64,000 nt of DNA from Oryzias latipes (lineage: Eukaryota; Chordata; Actinopteri; Beloniformes; Adrianichthyidae). Where the stretch lies: assembly GCF_002234675.1 (NCBI RefSeq), contig NC_019876.2:28967196-29031195 (forward strand), in the 5' to 3' direction. The first letter of the stretch is position 1. The number at the start of each line of letters is the position of its first letter. The notes beneath the pieces are model-generated. The model was not told the DNA's origin, did not search any database, and saw nothing but the letters and a program-made list of their open reading frames with translations. Below, piece after piece: positions 34,008-53,900 of this stretch. Position numbers and translations under genes: made by a program.

Positions 34008-37000
34008 GGTTCATCTTCTCAGCACAGGGAAAGCGGGTGACCTCTGGTTGCTCTTAACCCTCCCCACCCTCTAAAGGTGTCAAAGCGTGTCGTTGTGGGG
34101 GTCTCCTGGAATACCAAGACCCCCACACCGTCTGGTAGTGCAGCCCCCTTCCTTCTCAGAACCTTCCAGACTTTTATGTAAGCTGGTCTGAAAAAACGTC
34201 CAACTAAGGTTGATGGTCATAATCTATTCCAAGCATCGACATGTTATTCTTCATATTATCAAGTCAGTTCATTCCAATAAAGCACCACGTTCTGAAACAG
34301 AAGCCTGTAGACCCAATCAGAGCCACAGGAAGGAGGAACACTCCCTCTGCTGGGAAGGAAGAGACCGCCGTGGATTCAGGTCATGTGGTCACATGACTCT
34401 GACCTTCTGGGGAAACTGGACTGTAAAGGTTTCTGTAGAAAACCTTTACAGCTCCTTCAAGTCAAACATCCTCGGATGATCGGAAGAATGTTTTCTGGAG
34501 TCCCGTTTCCCTGAATGGGGGGGGGGGGGGCTCTGCTATACGCCCAGACCACGGGGGGAGGGGGGCAGGAGAACACGACGCCGTCCAGCATCATGATAAC
34601 AGGACGGTGACGGCCTGCATGGTGTGTGGGGCGGAGCTTCACACACCATTTAGAAACGCCTAAACACAACGTTAGTGGGGGGGGGCTTTTAGCCGCTGTA
34701 ACTCCGCCCCCAGTCCTCCACATCTTCAGCGTTGTTCCACATTACAGAACAAACAGAAAAAAGACTAACTTCATGAAAATGTGTTGAGAAAAACCAACAA
34801 ATCAAAGCCAAAAGAGGAATAAATCCAAATTAAGAGACATTTACATTCCTCTGAACGTACAGCTTCTCATTTTTTTAAAGGTTTTTATTAATATAAAGGA
34901 CCCCCCCCCCCCCCCCCCCTAGAATCAAAAGACGTTCAAATCAATTCTGATCAAACTCCCTTTCTGGTCCCAAAGGAACAACGTTGAATCTTTGTTCTGT
35001 GTGATCAGATTTTGCCGTCCAGGTGAGCTGCAGGTTTCATCTCACACATCTAACCGTGTGACGCTGCAAAGCTATGAAAGGGAAACGAGAGAAGAACGTC
35101 TTTTTACGAGTGGACAGCTCCAAGAATCAGAGATGAAGCGGGCTAAGAAGTTTGGAATCCCCCGAGGAGATGCACGAACGTATCCGCGAGTTCAGTGTGT
35201 GGTGGAAAAGAGAGGAAGAAGAGAACAGCCGCTGGTGGTTGAACGTTTATTCACAGATCGCTGAGGAGCAACAGCGTGTAAGAAACGGAGATGAAGTAAC
35301 GGGGAGAGGGGCGGCCGTCCATCACAGTTTGTCTTTTTCCAAACGGAGCCCTTGGAGCAAAAACAGAGAAGCTGGTTTCTACCTGGAGCTCCTTGAAGCA
35401 GGAACTTTGAATGACTCTGTCAAACTCTTGGAAACGCCGTCAGAGGAGTGTTTGCAGCCAAACGTTTCCAGTGTTTTCTTCATTTCAAACAGGAAACGGC
35501 TCCAACAACAGAAGCCAAAGGAGCCACGTACATCTTTAACCCTTTTCTTCAGAGAAATTCTGATTTTTTTATGTACACTTATTTCCAAATCTCACAAAAA
35601 AGTCCAGATTTTTCTTCCCTTTAGGCAGAACTGGTGAAAATGTCATTGCAAAATGCAGAGATAGAAACAGAGCATTATGGGTAACGTAGTGGCTGCTTTG
35701 GGCTTCTTTACGTTTTCTCTCCTCACAACTAGAATATTGAAATGATCCACGTTCCCGGACATCTCCACATCAAAGCTCATCTGTCATTCAAGTGTTGGTC
35801 AAAGCACGATCCCTGAGAAGCTTCGTCCCGCTGACATTTCATGGCGTTTGTCTCCGACTCGGCTAAGATTTTGCTTCTTTTTTATTTTGGCGAGAGAGAA
35901 AAAAATGGTGAATGAAGTAGCAGAAAACTGTAACCAGGTCACAAACACATTTAGAAAAACGCAAACAAAGTGCTGATACAAAAGAAAAGGAAAAGATTGA
36001 CGGGTTCTTGTGCAGGCTGACGGTAAGATGAGTCGGTGCTGCAACGGCGGGCGTGGACCGACGGCGGGCGTGGACCGACGGGGGAAGCGGGAACGCATTA
36101 ACTGCACGGCGCCGTTCATTGTCTTCAGCAATAAGGAGAATTTAGCCTCTTTCGACAGGAGAGAGGGGACTTAGTACATTTTTGTGGGACAAAGTGCTGT
36201 GTTAACTTCCTGAGATGAGACTCAGGCTCTGACAAGGAACAAGCCCCGCCCCCTGAAAAAATAAATATGTCCAAAAATACTTAATCGTGTGGTAGAATCT
36301 GTACAGGCCAGAACTCATCTGGTGTTCAGGGAAAAACGCCGAAAATCAATGTGGTCAGAGGCGACCCTCAGGTTACAGGGGTTTGATGGAGGCGGAGAGG
36401 GCGCCGCCATCAGCCTAGGGGGCGCCGCAGAGCTCAATCCTTTCATTAAATCCTGCCTCCAGCTCAATAAAGTGACAACCACTTAACCAAATCGTGCTTC
36501 TTTTTTTCACAATACATTCATCTCATCAGTCATTTCTTTTTCTGGCGTTCCGTTCACACCATCAGATGGCGGTGTCGGTGAAGACCCGTGACTCGCTAGT
36601 TCCGGTCCAAACGTCTGACTAACACGCAGACTGTTTTTTTCCTCCATGGATCGTTTTGTTTAGCGGGTAAAACATAAAAAACAAACCAGGAAATCTCAAT
36701 AAATACTCAAATGAGCGCTGCAGAGCTCCTCTGAACTTCTACCGCTGTTTTTTTGGAAATTGGCGGAGCTTCCGACGACACGACTGCTCCACTCCAGTGT
36801 AGCGCCGCCGCCGAACACCTCGCCGCTCAAACAAGAGGGCTGCGTCGGTAACGGATCTGTAAAACACAACTAACACAACTAAATCTGACCAATAAAGCTT
36901 TGATTTCCTGTCTGGACCTTCAGTTTCTTCTTCGTTTACCTGCTTTTTTGTTTTCTACCTCTGCTTGGACCGTTCCTCGTCGTGACGGCCGGTCGTCACT

Positions 37001-37098
37001 GACTGTCCTCATCTTTCAGCGTCTTCGCCATCAGAGCAGAGGCGGAGCCGCTGGACCCACCCAGGCGAGGTGGAGGCTGGCGCCGGTGAAGCGCCCGT
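34008..37098. other. convergent 3' region between rtn3 and zfta
   Basis: Holds 3' UTR sequence of both genes but no firm gene. Plus-strand AATAAA at 34276, 34817 and 36476 could serve rtn3. A minus-strand AATAAA (35881-35886) could serve zfta with a 1.2 kb 3' UTR. Other items: G-run at 34518-34530, C-run of about 20 at 34901-34920, a two-copy 17-bp repeat (CGGCGGGCGTGGACCGA) at 36045-36078, and an orphan coding-like segment at 35152-35277. Confidence 0.45.
35152..35277 (+). other. orphan exon-like segment, no gene assigned
   Basis: An open stretch reads SPEEMHERIREFSVWW...EEQQR with strongly coding-like composition (alternating charged and aromatic residues, five Trp) and stops at a near-perfect donor, CAGCGT|GTAAGA. 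An in-frame TGA at 35133 means it must begin by splicing between 35136 and 35170 if real. It lies on plus, after the rtn3 stop and outside any model. I do not recognise the family. It may be a leftover of a lost gene or a chance frame. Confidence 0.3.
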
Positions 37099-46309
<9,211 letters not shown>

Positions 46310-46900
46310 CTCCTCGCGGCTCCGGTCCCCTTCGTGCCGCGCGGCTCCTGCTGCCACTTTCACATCAGAAGCATGTCACGGCAGGAACGTGCGGCGCCGC
46401 TCGCCACGCATCTGGCACGCGCTCCGTGACAAACCCATTGCTGTGGATCTCGTGTTGTCCCCCCCCCCAGCCCGCGCCCCGCACGGGGGGACAACTGAAC
46501 TTTTCCAGGATCCCTCAGTGGCGCGTTCCGGTGGCGCAGAGTCCACGGCCCCGCGCGACGCTGTGGAAGTCCGCCTCGGCCTCCACTCATGGGTTTTTAG
46601 GCTCTCGATTGTCTTCTGGGTGGGGAGCCTGACTAGGGGCCCCTGGGGCTCCTTAAGGGGCTCCTGGGTAAATTTAAAGAGACAGTAACATTGCCGATGA
46701 TGCACATCCACCCCGGGGGGTGGGGGTGGGGGAGGCGCGCTAATGCTGATAAGCTGCGCACCAAACTACAGTTGCTGTGGAAAAACAGAAGCAGTCAATC
46801 TGAGAGGCTCACACGCACGCGCAGGACGCGGCCCCAGACCCCAGCGCTGCTGAGCTGCGGGCCCCGAGGAGGTCGGTGTTCCTGTTACCGGAAAACCGGA
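46310..46900 (-). promoter_or_regulatory. zfta: zfta 5' UTR and CpG-rich promoter
   Basis: High CpG and GC content immediately upstream of the zfta ATG (for example 46300-46600) suggests a CpG-island promoter. An in-frame TGA near 46375 rules out an N-terminal extension within this exon. No TATA box was identified. Confidence 0.5.
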
Positions 46901-46989
46901 GAACCGGAAAACCCGAGACCTCCACCGGTTTGGAGTTTTTCTCTGATCAAACAAACTGTTCACATGTTTAAATCAAGTCTCTGTTGTTG

Positions 46990-47690
46990 TGTGTTTGTGT
47001 TATAGTTTACTCTGTGTGTGTGGACGTTTGTCATGTGTGATTTGTGGTGTGTGTTAAATGTTGTTGTGTGTGTCATTTTTTGTGTTTGTGTGTTATACGC
47101 TGGCTTGTGTGTTATTTTTCTTTTTTCTTTGTGTGTGTTAAAATTTACTTTGTGTGTCATATTCTTCTAAGTGTGTCAAGTTGTGTGTGTTATATTTATT
47201 TTTGTTTGTGTGTGTGTGTTATATCTTTCTATGTGTGTGTGTTTGTGTTATATTTTGCTATGTGTGTTTTGTGTGTCATATTTTTCTTGGTGTGTGTCTA
47301 GTTGTGTGTTTTATATCTATTTTGTTTGTGTGTGTTATCTCTTTGTTTGTCTGGGTGTTATGTTTTGCTGTAATTTTGTGTTATCTTTTCTGTGTGTGTG
47401 TGTGTGTGTCCCATCTTTATGTGTATGTGTTTGTTATATTTCTTTGTGTGTGCGTTATATTTTTCTTAGTGTGTGTCAAGTTGTGTGTGTTATATTTATT
47501 TTTGTTTGTGTGTGTGTTATATCTTGCTAAGTATGTGTTCATTTGTGTTATATTTTGCTTTGTGGGTGTGTTATATTTTTCTGTATGTGTGTTTGTGTGT
47601 GTTATATTTTTCTAGGTGTGTCAGGTTGTGTGTGTGTGTGTGTGTGTTACACTTTTAAATGTGTTTGTGTGTTGTCGTTTTTCTTTGTGT
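46990..47690 (+). repeat. GT/T-rich low-complexity array (TGTGTGTTATATTTTTCT-type units)
   Basis: About 700 bp consist almost only of G and T on plus. TGTGTGT runs alternate with TTATATTT..TTCT spacers in loosely repeated units of 45-60 bp, for example GTCAAGTTGTGTGTGTTATATTTATTTTTGTTTGTGTG-like blocks at about 47170 and 47475. Long open frames across it are composition artefacts. It separates two divergent CpG-rich promoters. Confidence 0.85.
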
Positions 47691-47899
47691 GTGTTCTATT
47701 TTGTCATTATTTTTCATCTATTTGTGTTGTTGTTGACTGCAGTGAGTTTTATTCCCAGCAGGAACAACAACATTCCCACGTGGTTCACCGTCACGTCCAC
47801 CTGTTTGTCCACCTGAACAGCGGCCCTCAGGACCGGAAGTAGCAGACCCCCGAGCAGGGCACGTGCCTGCTTAGAGACAGGTGAAGCTGATCTAGTCTC

Positions 47900-48221
47900 T
47901 CCACGAGTCCATCACTGATTTCCTGCTTTGTTGTGTTTTGGGTTTTCTTCACCGTCTTTTTCTGGACCCTGAAGCTGCTCGTGTCTGCAGACATCTGTCT
48001 TTACCGGAAAAGGACCGGAGAACGGGAGCCCTGTCTGTGGAAGCTGCTCGCTCTAACGCGCGCGTGCGCGCTCGCCTCGCGCTAGCATGTAGGTCCCACA
48101 TCCTGGTACTTTGTTGTCACGGCAGCCTGCGCTCGGCTGGCGGGGGGAGAGTGGCCGCGGTGTCCGGGTCTCATGTGTTTCCGCACAAACGTTCCCGTTA
48201 ACGTCCCGGGAAGTTCAGAAA
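47900..48221 (+). promoter_or_regulatory. CpG-rich promoter and possible non-coding first exon of the spindoc-like gene
   Basis: Strong CpG density from about 48000 to 48470, including (GC)n at 48055-48070. A donor candidate AGAAAG|GTAACG at 48221/48222 would splice to the acceptor before 50883. This makes a 5' UTR exon likely, but its start is not visible. Confidence 0.45.
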
Positions 48222-49489
48222 GGTAACGGAAATGCATGCTTCTCTCTCCCGCGCGGCTCCGGGCCGGACCGGGCAGCCCGTCTCGCAGGCAGACAGCGGC
48301 CGTCCTGCGGGACAACAGCCGGCGGAAGAACACGCAGTCCCACGGCGGCGGCCCGAACAGACGTGGGTCCGCGCAGAAAGAGCGCGCGGGCCCCGCGTCC
48401 GTCCGGGTTCTGCCTCTGTGTGTACCGGGTTCGAACCCAACCCCTGTTGACCAGCAGTAGAGAACCCCGAGTAAAAAATGGCTGTGGACGGTTGAACGGG
48501 TTTAAAGGGACAGCGCGGCTTCCTGCTGCTGCCCCCGCGCGCCTTTGTGTGCCAGAATTCACCAGGTGATCCAGGCCGTGCCAGGCCGGTCTCTTTAGGG
48601 ACAATCGGGGAGGTTTGTCCCCAAACCGAACATGCTGTCAGGCTGGGGCAGAGGGGCTTCCGGTGGGGCACAGCTGAGGGTGGAGGACATGGGCGGCGCA
48701 GCGCATTGTCTCCGTCTGCAGCTGCCCGGTTCTGACCCGCTCTAACCCGGTTCTGACCCGGTCTAAACTGGTCTCTACGGAAGGTTTCCTCAAGAACCGC
48801 AAAGAGGAAAGTCCGTTTAAGTGTATGGAAGCATTTCTGGAGCATAATTAAAAATAAAACTCAAACCAGAAAAGCTTTTTCATTTTCAAAATAAATCTGC
48901 ATTTGTGGACTCAAAAAAGAAAAAGAAATCCACCAAAGCACTTTTTCTTTTTCATTCTGTCACTTAACTAAAGCGAAAATGCAAAAAGGGGGTTGCATTT
49001 CAACCCCCCCCATGCTTACTATTCTACTGTGTTGTTATGAAAAGAGGATTTTTACTTTTATTTTTGAGTCATTTGATTCTTTTACATAGGGAAATTTTTC
49101 ATGTTTATAATTGAATTTTGCAACACTTTCACAACAAAATATTTTGAATATGAAATGTCAAAAATCGTTTTCTTTATCATTTTAATTAAGCGACAGAATA
49201 AGTTGTGTTGAAAAAGACGAAGCAGTTTGGTGGATTTTGAATTTTCATTTTATTTTTGAGTCAACAAAGACGGCTTTATTTTGAAAATAAAAAAGCTTTT
49301 CAGGTATTGACTCGTATTTTTGATTATGCTACAGAAATGCTTCCATATCAGAGGAGGGGAGGGCGTCCAGGAAGAGTCACAGCTGCCTGACTAAACTAAA
49401 CACAACAACACAAGGGTTGTTTCACGACACTTTACTGTTAATTTAATCAGGCTGCCACAAACATCCTTTTTCAGCTTAAAAAAAAACAA

Positions 49490-49690
49490 GTTGTTGAAAA
49501 TAAAAATGATACTTTCATCTTAACGACCCACTTTAATGAAAATGTTTTTTTTGGTTTAGTAAAGCTCCAAGCTCCGCCCCTTTCTGATCATCCACCTGCA
49601 GACCAACAGATCCAGGAACGTCTTTGTTTTCCTGGTCTGAGCTGGAATCTGGATCAGAACTGGACGGACGGACAGACAGCCGGGGCCAAA
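49490..49690 (+). repeat. dispersed repeat family R1, copy 2
   Basis: Shares TGATCATCCACCTGCAGACCAAC, GTCTTTGTTTTCCTGGTCTGAGC and GGAATCTGGATCAGAACTGG with the copies at 4740-4990 and 61660-61900. Confidence 0.6.
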
Positions 49691-49858
49691 GCCTCCTGGG
49701 AAATCAAACCAACATCTTCATAGAGCTTGATGATAGAAACGCTACACGCGTGGTCCATGTGTCTTCCTCTAGATTCTTGAAGGAGTTTCTCCTCACAGTG
49801 TCTCCTTGTTGCTACTGAGTCTTGTTCCACCACACTTGTCCTTTTGTTCATGAAAGCC

Positions 49859-50486
49859 CGTGTCCCACTACATACGTGAAGCGCATATGACACGGATGTA
49901 AACTGGTCATACATGAATATACTTGGAAAAAGTCAGAAAAGTTGTGGTCTTTAGGTGAAATGTTCACAGATGTATCAGGAATGAACCACGTTAAAACCAC
50001 AGAAGAAGTAGGAATAAACACGCTAAGAACACGTAAACCAACGTAGAACATGAACCGTGTGATTATTGTGATGTTTCTCTGTAATTCATCAGTGATTCAT
50101 GCATCAATGATGTCATCTGAACGTGATCTGTGCGCCGTATACGTGATCTAAAAGTTACACATCAGTGATTCATGCATGAAAAGTCTGTTAGACAAACGTG
50201 GAACGCTCCTGGAAAGACACACATTTCTATATACATGTCACAAAAATCACACACAATTGTAAAAGATGTATGTAATAATACGTATAAACCAGTTAAAATA
50301 CACATAAATTGCGTAATTATCAACCGACCAAAACTTTTGAACTGAATTCTGTCGGTTGAAACCTCGACTGACGTCTGAGCACATCGACGAACTGAAGAAA
50401 CACGTATGGATGACGTAGATCACACATGGATCACGGAAGACCGACATTCATACGTGGAAAACGTGCACGTCGGCTGTGCGACACGA
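49859..50486 (+). mobile_element. DNA transposon family M3, copy 2 (uninterrupted)
   Basis: About 630 bp, the fullest uninterrupted member. Ends CGTGTCCCACTACATACG and CGGCTGTGCGACACG. Rich in ACGT. The long middle block matches copy 1 (38339-39093) on both sides of its nested MITE, and copy 3 (60331-60880) in reverse. Confidence 0.75.
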
Positions 50487-50943
50487 CCTTTACGTACAGC
50501 CCGTGTTCTGGACCTTCCACGGCTCGTCCTGCTGAAGGCTGTTGGTTCTTATCCAGTCTTCTGTCGCCGCTGATCCAGACTGAGAACGCTGAACGTCTCG
50601 GGAAACCGTTGCAGGTTTCTGGAGATCATTAGCTGCTGAAGACGTGACTCCAAGAGTTTCCAACTGAGACTCTGAACGCCGAGTTCTCTCCAGCTGTGAG
50701 CCACAATCAAAACGATAAAATACAAGCTGGAGATGTCTGTGTGTAATAATTCTAAATGTATGAATATTTGAAAGATGACGATAATGACTGGTTTCACAGC
50801 ATTACTGTCATTCTACCGTTAGACAGAAGCCCCGCCTCCAATTCCGTGATAATTCTAACAGACTGTGTTTTGTGTTTTCCAGGATGCCGGTGTGAACTGA
50901 TCCAACCTGCCGGCCGCTCTGCAGCCTCACAGAGGACCGCCCC

Positions 50944-53900
50944 ATGAACCGCAGGATGAGGCTGGATGAGAACCAGGCGGCCACGCCCCCCGCTAAAGGG
51001 AAAAGTGGTCCCGCGTCCAGTCGCTACCAACCCGCCTCACAATACGACGACGCCACCCTCGCCCAGAAAAGAGAGTATTGGAGGAACAAAAAGCGCGAGC
51101 AAAGGGCGCGGCTGGCAAAGCGGAGAGGAAAGGCGACTCTGGACGGTCCAGACAGAAAACCCCAGCACTCCTTCTGTCCCGGTGCCGCCTCCTCTCTGCA
51201 CCCCAGGCGTGGTGAGATTTATGTTCCACAGTGTAGAAATACAATTCCAAAAAGTTCCCACGGTGCTGCTGACACCCAAAAGGGGGAGTGGCCTGAAAAG
51301 ACTGAAGTCAGCGAGGTTTTCCCTTCTGTCCCGGCTGAAGCAGCGGAGGAGGCCGCCGTGAGACCCTCAGCAGCGAGGGTTGCCAAAGTGGTTCCCTCAC
51401 CTTTGGGAGGTGGGTCCCAGAGGAACGCCGGTCCGTCAGTGCCTGCAGTCAGAGCGATGGGGGTCAACAATGGCCGCCCGCGTGCATCGCTGCACGGCGG
51501 ATCCGTACCCCAAACCCCGTGTAGGCCACAAGCTGCTTTACCAGATACCAGGATTTCCTCCCCTCATGGCCCTTCCTGTGAGGAATCCCAGCCCAAAGCC
51601 ACACATCCGACGCCCCAACGTGGAGCCAAGGCCCCCACACTGTCTGAGGAGGAGAAGGCCGCCAAGCGCAGGGAGCAATGGAGGATCAAAAAACGGGAGC
51701 AGAGGGCCAAAACGGCAGCCCAGAGAGCCAAGCAGAAGATGAAACCGACGGGCCGATCCGACCCGCATCCTCCAGGTCCCATCCTGAGATCCTTCTCATC
51801 TGTTCGGCTGCAAAGTGCTGCCGTTGCAATAACAAACACGCTAAAAAGTCCGATGAACGTTCCTCACACACGAGGGAATAAAGCTGCACCGACCAATTCC
51901 CCGTTCAATCCCACCTCAGGGAAGAAACCTCAGAATCACGCCTTCCATTCTAACGGCACCAGAGGAAGCGTTCGCTGTAAAACACCCAGACAACGCTCCA
52001 TCCAAGTCCAGAGGAATCTGACCCCCCAGAGAAACCTGAGATGCAAAAGTCTGCCAGCGTTTGTGACCAGAAGCAGTCCCAGGATCGACCCCAGCGACAC
52101 GCCTGAGGCGGTGGTCGCCAAGCGCAGAGAGTACTGGAGGGTCAAGAAGCGAGAACAACGAGCCAAACTGACGATGGAGATGAGAACGCGACTGAGGGAG
52201 AAGGACTCCCTCATGAGGAGAGTCAAACGTTACCAGCAAATCCTCAACCAGATGAGAAGGGCGCGAGCAGCGGCGGGAAGCTCAGCGGTCCGGGCCTCCG
52301 ACGCCATCGGAGGGTTCATCGGGGAGGACGGAACGCTGGCTGTGGGCGTTCCTCAGAGTCCCAAAGGCCGCCACACGGCGGGACACGAGGGGGAGGAGGA
52401 GGAGAACCACAAGGTTTCCCAGAATTCCCCCATCATCACTCAGCTGCAGCGCCAGCAAAGAAGCTTTGCTCCTGTCGGGATGCACCAACCCTCTCCTCCT
52501 CTTCCTCCATCTTCAGCCTCCTTTGCTCCAGCTCTGCAGGCAGTCCGCAGCTCTCCAAGACCAAAGACCGCCACCGTTCCTTCTTCACAGAGCGGAGGTC
52601 CGCTGAAACTCTGGGCTCCTCCGCCCAACAGGGACCCCTCCTCTGGACCCAACCTGGGCAGGTGTGCGGTGAAGGCGGCCGCCACGTGGAGGTTCTCGTC
52701 TGCCGACTCCGGAGTGTCCGAGGAGATGAGGGTGGCGAGGAAGAGGGAGTATTGGAGGACGAAGAAACGGGAGCAGCGAGCGGCTCTTGCTGCTCGCCTC
52801 AAGCTGGGCCTCAGTGCAGCCATGAAGAGGAGAAAGGCTCAGAGGCAGGAGGCGGCAGCCCCCACCCCGCTGGGGAGAGGTCTCAGCCATGGCGCAAGAG
52901 ACGGGCTCCGCCTCCACAGCAGCACTCCTCCCATCGCCCCACAGGCGGATGGCATCAAACAGGAGGGAGAGTCTGACCCCAATCCTCAGCCAGAGCCAGC
53001 CATCTGCCCCGACAGAAAGCCCCCGGCCTCCCCGTTTGCCCCTCCAGGGAGCCAGCAGGAGGCGGATCCGTCTCAGTGTGCAGACAGCCAGGCTGCCACT
53101 CTGCTGGCCGTGGCCTCCATGAAGAAACTCCTGGAGGAGTCCCTCAGCTCTGTCTCTGACGTTAAGATGGAGGCGGTGGAGGGCGATTCAGAACCGAACC
53201 CACAGCCGGATCTTCAGAGGGACTCGATCAGTCCCATCTCTGCTGACGTGGCCATGCTTCTGAGTGACTGGCAGCCAGACGACCAGACCGTGGAGGAGAA
53301 ACCAAACCTTCAGAGCTCCTCACAGACCGGCCTTTTTCTGCCGCTCTCAGAGGAAAAGTACTCAGCCCAGAGTCCTTCAGACTTCACCCACAGCTTTGGA
53401 GCCTCGGATGACCGGATGCTTCCGTGTCGACTTCAGGGACTGTGCAGCAAAAACGGTGGAACCCGCTGTTCCACAGAACCACCAAAACTGCATCACATCA
53501 CACAGGAATGCCCCCACCAGCAGGAACCGGAGGGCGACACACGGCGCCCGGCTCCAGAGACGTTTGGCCCCTCACAGCAGCCCAGCAGGGCTGGGGCGGA
53601 GCAGCTCGGCTCCAGCAGCCTCCAGAAGAAAAGGGAGTACTGGAAGCTGATGAAGAGGCAACAGAGAGCCCGACTGAAGGAGAGACGGCGAGAAGACGGC
53701 AGCTCGCTGCTTCTGACCGGAAGCATTCAGGTGAGTGCTGCCGATTCATAAGAACGTCAAAGAACAGAGATGTAGCTGGAACCCTGTAAGCCGCTCCCCC
53801 CCCAGCAAGGCCAGTTCCATTTAGGATTCTTCTGCATCTCCATACGGAGGAACCGTAGTGGTCTCAAGCATAGTAGACGGTTCTACCGGGTTCCACGCTT

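Larger units (their letters stand above)
48222..50882 (+). other. 5' intron of the spindoc-like gene
   Basis: CpG-rich to 48750, then AT-rich. Contains R1 repeat copy 2 (about 49490-49690) and M3 transposon copy 2 (49859-50486). No coding exon seen. Confidence 0.45.

Noticed and set aside
47044-47842. Several overlapping long open frames rich in Cys, Val and Phe on plus
   Set aside because: They arise only from the GT/T-rich repeat, which lacks stop codons in some frames; no splice sites or homology.
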